DNA of 64,000 nt from Bacteroides caecigallinarum. GTDB lineage: Bacteria > Bacteroidota > Bacteroidia > Bacteroidales > Bacteroidaceae. The DNA lies in contig NZ_JACJLE010000003.1 of the NCBI RefSeq assembly GCF_016901995.1, positions 46,610 to 110,609 of the forward strand. The letters are read 5' to 3'. Under the pieces are notes generated by a model. The model searched no databases and was not told the origin of the DNA. It was given only the letters and a program-made list of their open reading frames with translations. The translations under genes were made by a program, and so were the position numbers. Positions within the stretch are counted from its first letter, which is position 1; each line of letters begins with the position of its first letter. Positions 8,617 through 15,079 of this stretch are shown piece after piece.

Positions 8617-10074
8617 ATGAGCGAAATTCTTTCTTTAGCTCCACAGAATGTGTGGAAACATTTTCATTCAATTACACAAATTCCTCGTCCGTCAGGACAT
8701 CTGGAAAAGATTCAGGCTTTCTTACTTGATTTTGGAAAGAAGGCTGATGTTGAAACATTCCAGGATGAGGCAGGAAATATCATTTATCGCAAACCGGCTA
8801 CTCCGGGAATGGAGAACCGTAAGACTGTAATTCTTCAGGCACACATGGATATGGTTCCTCAGAAGAATAAGGAAACAGTTCATGATTTTGAAAAAGATCC
8901 AATCCAGACTTTTATTGATGGCGGATGGGTAAAAGCTAAAGGTACTACATTAGGCTCGGATAATGGCATGGGTGTTGCAGCTATTATGGCTGTAATGGAA
9001 GATAAATCGTTGAAACACGGTCCGTTGGTAGCTCTTATCACAGCCGACGAAGAAACAGGTATGTATGGAGCCTTCGGTCTGAAGCCTGGTACAATAGAAG
9101 GAGATATATTGCTCAATCTCGACTCAGAAGATGAAGGAGAACTTTATATCGGTTGTGCAGGTGGCGAAGATCTTACGGCAACATTGGAATATAAAGAAGA
9201 AGAAACCGACCCTGAAGATGTGGCATTAAAAGTCACTTTGAAAGGCCTACGCGGAGGTCATTCCGGTATTCAGATAGGGTGGGGACATGCCAATGCCAAT
9301 AAACTCATGGCACGTTTCCTCAATCAGGTTATCACATACGATGAGGCATGCCTCGTATCATGGGAAGGCGGAAACATGCGAAATGCAATTCCTCGCGAAT
9401 GTGAAGTGGTTATAACAGTTCCTGAAACAGAGGTAGAAGACGTATTGGCTTTTGTAGGCGAATGCGAACAGGTATGGCGTGATGAGTTTGCCACTATTGA
9501 AGATGGCATAACTTTCACTGCTGAACGTGTGGAACTGCCTAAGATGATGGTTCCTGACGAGATAAGAGATAATCTGGTCGATGCAATATTTGCCTGCCCT
9601 AATGGAGTGGAACGCTTTATTCCTACTATACCTGATACAGTAGAAACTTCGTCAAATCTTGCTATAGTGGAGATTGGTGGAGGTAAAGCTGCTATAAAAG
9701 TTCTTACCCGCAGTTCGCGTGAATCAATGAAGGATTACCGTAATACTGCTATTGAAAGCTGCTTCTCAATGGCTGGTATGCATGTAGTCCGTTCGGGAGG
9801 TTATTCAGGTTGGGAACCTAACGTAAATTCGCCTATACTTCATGCTATGAAGGCTTCATATAAGGCGCAGTTTGGAGAAGAGCCTGAAGTAAAGGTTATA
9901 CATGCCGGACTGGAATGTGGTATTATTGGTGCCGTAATGCCAGGTTTGGATATGATTTCATTTGGACCTACATTGCAGTGTCCTCACACTCCGGAAGAAC
10001 GTTGCCACATACCTTCAGTAAAGAAATTCTATGATTTCCTTACTGCTACTTTGGAAAATACTCCTGTAAAGTAA
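8617..10074 (+). CDS. pepD: Aminoacyl-histidine dipeptidase (peptidase family M20C)
   Basis: Cytosolic di-zinc dipeptidase of 485 residues that hydrolyses Xaa-His and other dipeptides. The M20 metal and catalytic motifs are in order: HMDMVP (H76, D78), SDNGMG (D115), the catalytic and ligand glutamates in ADEETG (145-146), LDSEDEG, and a late CPHTPEE segment carrying the last histidine ligand. No signal peptide is visible. It is the second gene of a pair with the flippase-like gene and ends at a strong terminator. Confidence 0.96.
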   Translation: MSEILSLAPQNVWKHFHSITQIPRPSGHLEKIQAFLLDFGKKADVETFQDEAGNIIYRKPATPGMENRKTVILQAHMDMVPQKNKETVHDFEKDPIQTFIDGGWVKAKGTTLGSDNGMGVAAIMAVMEDKSLKHGPLVALITADEETGMYGAFGLKPGTIEGDILLNLDSEDEGELYIGCAGGEDLTATLEYKEEETDPEDVALKVTLKGLRGGHSGIQIGWGHANANKLMARFLNQVITYDEACLVSWEGGNMRNAIPRECEVVITVPETEVEDVLAFVGECEQVWRDEFATIEDGITFTAERVELPKMMVPDEIRDNLVDAIFACPNGVERFIPTIPDTVETSSNLAIVEIGGGKAAIKVLTRSSRESMKDYRNTAIESCFSMAGMHVVRSGGYSGWEPNVNSPILHAMKASYKAQFGEEPEVKVIHAGLECGIIGAVMPGLDMISFGPTLQCPHTPEERCHIPSVKKFYDFLTATLENTPVK

Positions 10075-10096
10075 GCAAGGTTTTCAAATAAAAACA

Positions 10097-10143
10097 GCCA
10101 GCCAATTCATTGTCAGTAAATGATGAATTGGCTGGCATTTTTT
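10097..10143 (+). terminator. Rho-independent terminator after pepD
   Basis: A perfect 14-bp inverted repeat (GCCAGCCAATTCAT with its complement at 10123-10136), 12-nt loop, followed by a run of T. Confidence 0.93.
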
Positions 10144-10160
10144 ATGACTTAAAAAATGTA

Positions 10161-10250
10161 AAATAAAACGTGCGCACATTCGACTTGAAGCGTGCGCACA
10201 TTCTAACTAAAACGTGCGCACGTTTTGCCTTAAATGTGCGCACGTTTTTT
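10161..10250. repeat. Four GTGCGCAC palindromes spaced exactly 22 bp apart
   Basis: The 8-bp palindrome GTGCGCAC occurs at 10170-10177, 10192-10199, 10214-10221 and 10236-10243, so start-to-start spacing is exactly 22 bp each time. The flanks are AT-rich and partly conserved (mostly AAAACG before, ACGTTTT or ACATTC after). The array sits between the pepD terminator and the ssrA terminator, where no gene is visible. Two helical turns per unit would put every palindrome on the same face of the DNA. Confidence 0.9.
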
Positions 10251-10280
10251 TAAAGCCTTTTTTTGAGATATTTGATGATA

Positions 10281-10324
10281 AAAAATTACCCTACATTTAC
10301 TTTTAAAAAAAGTAGATGCAGGGT
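10281..10324 (-). terminator. Rho-independent terminator after ssrA
   Basis: Imperfect 16-bp inverted repeat (10288-10303 with 10309-10324, one wobble and one mismatch) followed on the minus strand by AATTTTTT. It begins 23 bp after the 3' end of tmRNA. Confidence 0.8.
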
Positions 10325-10346
10325 GATTACTTGATAATTACTTCTG

Positions 10347-10739
10347 TGGACCTGGAGGGAGTCGAACCCTCGTCCAAACAAGGAAGCCATATGCTTTCTA
10401 CATGCTTATCTCTGCCTTCGGTTTTCGTGCATAAGCAAGACCAGAGCCACCCACTTATACCTTAGTCCTTAAATTTCACCGGAGCCGCAGGACTAGACTC
10501 AAGCTATTCCCGATTTTGCTGCACCGCTATATCAAACGCTTCGGAACAAGAGCTTTTGAGCGATGTCTCGTTTCTATCACTGTGACAGAAATAAAGCTAA
10601 TCTACTGTACTTCGATTAAGCAGCGAGAGCATAGTTTTCGTTGCCAGATAATTGTTCAGTAACTGAGATTATAGTGCAAATCACTGACGCACTGCATGCT
10701 TACATACCACATCTCTCGCTGTCAAAACCAAACAAGCCC
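10347..10739 (-). ncRNA. ssrA: tmRNA
   Basis: A 393-nt transfer-messenger RNA that rescues stalled ribosomes and tags the nascent peptide. The tRNA-like ends pair as GGGCTT (5') with AGGTCC (3'). The 5' side reads TTTGGTTTTGACAGCGAGAG, and the 3' T arm is GGGTTCGACTCCC. CCA is not encoded. The tag frame at 10616-10645 is GGC AAC GAA AAC TAT GCT CTC GCT GCT TAA, giving GNENYALAA, the known Bacteroides-type tag. A -7 box TATTTTTG lies at 10763-10770 on the minus strand, and a terminator follows. Confidence 0.97.
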
Positions 10740-10762
10740 AGACGTTAGTATTAAATTGTCTG

Positions 10763-10770
10763 CAAAAATA
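10763..10770 (-). promoter_or_regulatory. -7 box for ssrA
   Basis: The minus strand reads TATTTTTG, matching TAnnTTTG, 23 bp before the mature tmRNA 5' end. This fits a short leader removed by RNase P. Confidence 0.55.
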
Positions 10771-10812
10771 ATAAAAAACTCTCTAAGTACCAATTCCTAT
10801 GGATAAAATATA

Positions 10813-10820
10813 TATTTTTG
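10813..10820 (+). promoter_or_regulatory. -7 box before the lactonase pseudogene
   Basis: TATTTTTG matches TAnnTTTG and lies 31 bp upstream of the remaining ATG at 10852. The promoter may have outlived the gene. Confidence 0.45.
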
Positions 10821-10851
10821 CCCCCTCAACACATTCTTAAACCTTAACATC

Positions 10852-11378
10852 ATGAATAAAACCAACCAAATTTTTTTCTTATCGGCTTCGTTGCTGTTTA
10901 TGGGATGCTCGGCGGTAAACGGCAAAGGAAAGGAAGCAGGCGGTGCGGAGCCGGATTAGCCGGTGTTCGTGGCCGGAAGTTATCCGGCGCGGAATGAGGA
11001 AGGCGTCAAGGTGTTCACATTCGCTCAAGATGACGCCGGCCATGGCAGGGCATGACAGGACCCTTGGCTCTGCTCCGTGTTTCGTTATGGCGGACGGGAA
11101 GAGGGGCGTGGCTTTCACGGCGAATTATTCCGGCGGAAGCCTGACGGTGTCCGGTGCGGCCGTACGGCGGAGATAATCCGGACGGCGAAGGCTGACACCG
11201 TGGGAGGTGAAGGTAGTGCCGATATCCATTTGTCGCCCTACGGGAAAGCGTCCGCGCTATTTCGCCATAACCCCGAACGGGAGGTATATCCTTGTGGCGT
11301 GTCGCGACGGGGATGCCGGTTGATACTGGCAGGAGGATACCGGCCAAAGCTCCGGTCTGCGTGAGATGGATAAAATAG
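10852..11378 (+). pseudogene. Decayed lactonase-family (6-phosphogluconolactonase-like) lipoprotein gene
   Basis: Starting at ATG 10852 the sequence encodes a lipoprotein signal peptide (MNKTNQIFFLSASLLFMGCS), then stops at TAG after 35 codons. Beyond the stop, pieces of the seven-bladed lactonase family appear in order but in changing frames: VFVAGSYPARNEEGVKVFTF, GSAPCFVMADGKR then FTANYSGGSLTV, GSADIHLSPYGK, FAITPNGRYILVACRDGDAG and a C-terminal APVCVRWIK ending at TAG 11376-11378. The order matches intact Bacteroides homologues as I remember them, but only about 0.53 kb remains of an expected 1.1-1.2 kb. The gene therefore carries several frameshifts, stops and internal deletions. It converges on manA, and the shared terminator lies right behind it. 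Confidence 0.85.
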
Positions 11379-11417
11379 AAAGAAAGCAATCTTCCGGGGT
11401 GGGGGATTGCTTTCTTT
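11379..11417. terminator. Bidirectional terminator between the lactonase pseudogene and manA
   Basis: A perfect 13-bp inverted repeat (AAAGAAAGCAATC with its complement at 11405-11417) lies 10 bp from the manA stop. T or A tracts on both sides would allow it to work for both converging units. Confidence 0.85.
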
Positions 11418-11427
11418 ATGCTGTGTG

Positions 11428-12399
11428 TTATACGTAGGTCTCAAGGAACTTTACTTCACCGTCGGGTGTCACTTCAAGATTTCCGGTAGTGGCCGGGAAA
11501 AGAACTGATTCGCCTGCCTGCATGCTGATGCTGTTTCCACGGTCGTCCTTTATCGTGCACGATCCTTCCATGCAGATGTAGATTACGAACGAGTCGAGTT
11601 CCGAATAATCCACGGTCATCGGCCGCGAAAGATGATATACGGATGTGGTGAAATATGGGCACGTCACCAGTTCTACAGGACGGTCCTTGCACGGAGTGTA
11701 GGCGGTGCGGTAGTCCGGCTGTACGCTGTAGTCTATTGCCTCTTTTGACAGTTCGGTGTGCAGCTCGCGTCTATGGCCGTTCTTGTCCTTGCGGTTGAAG
11801 TCGTATATCCGGTATGTGATGTTTGATGTCTGCTGTATTTCGGCTATGAAACATCCGGCTCCGATGCTGTGTATTCGTCCTGCAGGGAGGAAGAATACGT
11901 CGCCGGGACGGACGGCATAGTCTGCCAGGGCGTCGCAGATGGTGTTGTCGGCTATCATCTGTTCGTACTGTTCGGGCGTGATGCTGCGGCTCAGGCCCGA
12001 GCGCAGGTGTGCGCGGCCTCCGGCATTGTCTATCACGTACCACATTTCGGTTTTGCCCATGGAGTTGTGGCGCCGCATGGCGAGCTCGTCGTCAGGGTGA
12101 ACCTGGATTGAAAGATCGTCACGGGCGTCGATGAATTTTATCAGCAGCGGGAACTTGCCTCCGAAGCGTGTGTAGTTGGCTTCGCCCACCAGGGCTCCTT
12201 TATATTCCTGAACCATCTGTGTGAGGTTCTTTCCGGCATCGGCTCCGTTTGCCACTACCGATTCGTCGCCGGGGACATCGGATATTTCCCAGCTTTCGCC
12301 TACGTTCTGCTGTGTGCTGTCAAGGTGTTTGAACGGAATGATTTTGTCGCCACCCCAGATTGTGGTTTTCAGGATGGGACGGAATTTCAACGGATACAT
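11428..12399 (-). CDS. manA: Mannose-6-phosphate isomerase, class I
   Basis: Zinc enzyme that interconverts mannose 6-phosphate and fructose 6-phosphate, feeding GDP-sugar synthesis and mannose use. The 323-residue protein has the short form typical of Firmicutes and Bacteroidetes rather than the 390-residue E. coli form. Visible motifs are the N-terminal IWGG, GESWEIS, the zinc ligands in IQVHPDD (about 98-104) and KTEMWYV (about 115-121), and LPAGRIHSIG (about 171-180). A C-terminal cupin segment carries SVLFPATTG. It is transcribed alone toward a strong terminator and is notably G+C-rich, like the two genes upstream. Confidence 0.95.
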   Translation of the reverse strand: MYPLKFRPILKTTIWGGDKIIPFKHLDSTQQNVGESWEISDVPGDESVVANGADAGKNLTQMVQEYKGALVGEANYTRFGGKFPLLIKFIDARDDLSIQVHPDDELAMRRHNSMGKTEMWYVIDNAGGRAHLRSGLSRSITPEQYEQMIADNTICDALADYAVRPGDVFFLPAGRIHSIGAGCFIAEIQQTSNITYRIYDFNRKDKNGHRRELHTELSKEAIDYSVQPDYRTAYTPCKDRPVELVTCPYFTTSVYHLSRPMTVDYSELDSFVIYICMEGSCTIKDDRGNSISMQAGESVLFPATTGNLEVTPDGEVKFLETYV

Positions 12400-12494
12400 A
12401 ATTTTTATGGTTTTTACAGGTTATGATTACGGACGTAAAGATACGTCAAAATTCTTTACGGCGGTTGCTGTCGGGAGGATTTTCTGATAAAAGA

Positions 12495-12532
12495 ACCGGG
12501 GCCGTCGCTTCTGGTGTGGCGGCGGTCCCGGT
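12495..12532 (-). terminator. Terminator after the duplicated surface lipoprotein gene
   Basis: Interrupted G+C-rich inverted repeat (ACCGGG ... CCCGGT outer arms) followed on the minus strand by TTCTTTTATC, 46 bp past the stop codon. Confidence 0.7.
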
Positions 12533-12578
12533 GTGTGTTTTCCCGTGGGGGTATGTGTATTTCCGTGTTTCCGGAGGA

Positions 12579-14939
12579 TCAGAGAGTCCATCCGGCTGTC
12601 CAGTTGTCGTCGGCGGTGACGGCTCCTTTGTAGTCGGTTGCGGTGAAGAATGAGTCGGACGACATGTCTTTTCCTCCGTCTGCTGTACCGATGAATTTGT
12701 CTTCAAGAGCGAAAGTGGCGTTTGTCCTGTTGCCTTCGGCTGCCTGGAAGAGGTCGTTGGTATAGATGTTCTGTTTTGATGACAATACGCCTGATATCTC
12801 TACGTAGTTCAATCGGGATATTCCGTTTTTCAGCGCGTTTTCCGTGTTCGCGGTTTCCACGGTGAGAGGCTGCTCCTTGCCTGTGATTATGGCATTGTAG
12901 AGTTCCACTTCGGTGCCGGCACGCAGGCGTACTCCGCGACCGTCGTTGCCGTTGCCCACAAGTGTCAGGTTCGACAGTACCGGATGTGAGACTGGTGTGA
13001 GCGAGTTGTCCTTGTCGTTGCTGTCGCATTCCATCAGGCAGTCGCAGTCATAGCCCAGTGTTTCTTCGTTTTCCTGGTATGCCACCATGAACTGGCCTTT
13101 TCCGCACCATCCTTCTGTCCAGTCGAATGAGTCGTCGCTGCAGCTTGTGGCTACCATGTATTTCACGCAGACTGTTCCTCCGAAGAATTCGAAACCGTCG
13201 TCGGAACCGCGGTATGCCTGCAGATGATCTACTGAAGTTCCGTTGCCCACGCCGTAGAATGTCACTCCGTTGGCTTCCTTGTCTTCGCTGAATGCATAGC
13301 CGGTGTATTCCAGACGGATGTAGCTCAATTTTCCGGAGTTGTCGGCCGCGTCGTCGCCGCCGTATGCGGCGTCACCTATTTCGGATGTTCCCTTGCCGCC
13401 CTGTACGTTGATAGGCGCTTTTCCGCAGATGTGGAGTCCGCCCCATGCTCCGGCTTCTTTCTTTTCGGATGTCATGACGATAGGGTTTTCGGCTGTACCT
13501 ACAGCATTGATTTTGGCTCCCTGTTCCACCAGGATGTAGTCAACGGTGTTGTCGTGTTTGGCTATGATTGTCACTCCTTCTTCTATGGTGAGTGTGGCAG
13601 GACTTTTCACTGTGTAGTCGCCTGTCAGATAGTATGTCTTTCCTGCAGCCAGGGTGACATCGGATGTCACTGTGCCTTTCAGCTCTTCTATCTCCTGAGC
13701 TTCCGATCCGCTTGAAAGTGTCCATCCTGCTGTCCAGTCGTTGTCGGCAGGAACGGCTCCGCGATATTCTGCGGCGTCGAAGAATGAATCTACAGTGCTC
13801 ATATTCCGGCCTCCTTCGGCTGTACCGACGTAGAATGATCTGAGTATCGGTGTGAGGTCTTTCACTTCGTTGTTGTTTTCCGCGGCGAGGAAGTCGCTCT
13901 GTGTATAGATGTTTTCCTTGCTTGTGAAACCTGAACCTATAGTGACGTAGTTAAGCTTTGACTCGCCGTTCTTCAGGGCGCTTTCTGTAGGTGCGGTTTC
14001 TACTGTGAGGCATTTTCCCTTGCCTGTGATGATGGTGTTATAGAGGCCTACCTTTGTTCCGGCGCGAAGGCGTACACCCTGTGCTGTTCCACCGTTGCCC
14101 ACAAGGGTTACGTTGGCCAGTGTAGGGAACGATACCGGAGTGGCTGCGAAGTTTGTGCTGTGGTTGTCGCATTCCATCAGGCAGTCGCAGTCGTAGCCTA
14201 TCTCGTCCTTGCTTCCCTGGTATGCCACGAGGTACTGGCCTTTTCCGTTCCATCCTTCTGTCCAGTCGAACGAGTCGTCGCTGCAGTCGGTCACTACCGC
14301 ATGGCGGATATTTACCGAGCCGCCGAAGAACTCGAAACCGTCGTCGGAGCCCATGAAGGCCTGAACGTAATCCACTGTAGTTCCGCTACCGACGCCGTAG
14401 AATGTGATACCGTTTGATTCCTTGTCTTCGCTGAAGGCATAACCTGTGTATTCCATACGGACGTATTTCAGAACGCCGGAATTGTCGTCAGCTTTGTCGC
14501 CTCCGTATGTGGCGTCACCTATCTCTGATGTGCCTGTGCCTACGTTTGTAGGCGCGTATCCGCAGATGTGGAGTCCGCCCCATGCTCCGGCTTCCTTCTT
14601 CTGTGAAGTCATGACGATGGGCTGGGTGGCTGTACCCTGGGCGTCGATTTTGGCTCCCTGTTCTATGAGGATGTAATCGACTTTGTTGTCGTGGATGGCT
14701 TCAATCTTTACTCCCGGCTCGATTTTCAGAGTGGCTCCGTTCTTTACGTGGATACCTCCGTCGAGAGTGTAGGTTTCGCCTGCTTTCAGAGTGACGTCTT
14801 CTGTGATATCGGCGTTGAGGAGATTGTCGGCGATGTTGCCGTTACCGCCGTCGCCGATAGTGTCTTCTGTACATGCTGTAGTGAACAGCAGTCCTGTTGT
14901 TGCCAGTGCGAGAGTGGCAAGTTTCCAATTCTTTTTCAT
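12579..14939 (-). CDS. Duplicated beta-helix-like surface lipoprotein
   Basis: A 786-residue exported protein. The signal peptide ends in a lipobox LLFTTAC with Cys23. The mature part is two copies of a roughly 370-residue module (about 45-405 and 412-786). Both copies repeat the same landmarks: DVTLKAGETYTL or DVTLAAGKTYYL, VDYILIEQGAKI, KKEAGAWGGLHICG, TSEIGDATYGGD, YTGYAFSEDKE, GSDDGFEFFGG, CSDDSFDWTEGW, DCDCLMECD, and the closing NDWTAGWTL or DNWTAGWTL. The strand-rich, Gly/Asp-rich pattern suggests a right-handed beta-helix, which is inference. No type IX sorting domain is visible. It lies 140 bp downstream of a TonB-dependent receptor gene and is probably its partner. The ligand is unknown. 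Confidence 0.8.
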   Translation of the reverse strand: MKKNWKLATLALATTGLLFTTACTEDTIGDGGNGNIADNLLNADITEDVTLKAGETYTLDGGIHVKNGATLKIEPGVKIEAIHDNKVDYILIEQGAKIDAQGTATQPIVMTSQKKEAGAWGGLHICGYAPTNVGTGTSEIGDATYGGDKADDNSGVLKYVRMEYTGYAFSEDKESNGITFYGVGSGTTVDYVQAFMGSDDGFEFFGGSVNIRHAVVTDCSDDSFDWTEGWNGKGQYLVAYQGSKDEIGYDCDCLMECDNHSTNFAATPVSFPTLANVTLVGNGGTAQGVRLRAGTKVGLYNTIITGKGKCLTVETAPTESALKNGESKLNYVTIGSGFTSKENIYTQSDFLAAENNNEVKDLTPILRSFYVGTAEGGRNMSTVDSFFDAAEYRGAVPADNDWTAGWTLSSGSEAQEIEELKGTVTSDVTLAAGKTYYLTGDYTVKSPATLTIEEGVTIIAKHDNTVDYILVEQGAKINAVGTAENPIVMTSEKKEAGAWGGLHICGKAPINVQGGKGTSEIGDAAYGGDDAADNSGKLSYIRLEYTGYAFSEDKEANGVTFYGVGNGTSVDHLQAYRGSDDGFEFFGGTVCVKYMVATSCSDDSFDWTEGWCGKGQFMVAYQENEETLGYDCDCLMECDSNDKDNSLTPVSHPVLSNLTLVGNGNDGRGVRLRAGTEVELYNAIITGKEQPLTVETANTENALKNGISRLNYVEISGVLSSKQNIYTNDLFQAAEGNRTNATFALEDKFIGTADGGKDMSSDSFFTATDYKGAVTADDNWTAGWTL

Positions 14940-14986
14940 AAAAAGTTTTTTTGAAATGTTTTATTTGTTATGTTTTCAGTCTCTAT

Positions 14987-15040
14987 TTAATTAGCTTCGC
15001 TGACTTGCAGTTCTTAATTAGCTTCGCTGACTTGCAGTTC
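14987..15040. repeat. Perfect 27-bp tandem direct repeat
   Basis: Two identical, directly adjacent 27-bp units (14987-15013 and 15014-15040) contain TTAGCTTCGCTGACTTGCAG. They lie between the TonB receptor gene and the lipoprotein gene. A related stretch (CAGCTTCGCTGAC) recurs at about 27324-27336 in the nuoCD-nuoB gap, so the unit belongs to a dispersed repeat. Confidence 0.9.
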
Positions 15041-15079
15041 CCAATTTTTAATTATTAATTTTTAATTATTCATTCTTAA
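15041..15079. repeat. AT-rich intergenic repeat at the 3' end of the TonB receptor gene
   Basis: Built of TTAATTATTAATTTTTAATT-type words like those in the nuo operon gaps. It abuts the 27-bp tandem repeat. Confidence 0.6.

Noticed and set aside
10161..10250. Possible CRISPR array because of repeat-spacer regularity
   Set aside because: The conserved unit is only about 8-10 bp, the spacers are 14 bp, and no cas genes are present.
10943..11389. Several 77-124 codon frames on both strands between ssrA and manA
   Set aside because: The plus-strand pieces are fragments of the decayed lactonase gene, and the minus-strand ones are their shadows.
12579..14939. Type IX secretion cargo
   Set aside because: The signal is a lipobox, and the C-terminus lacks the type IX sorting domain; it ends with the module motif WTAGWTL.
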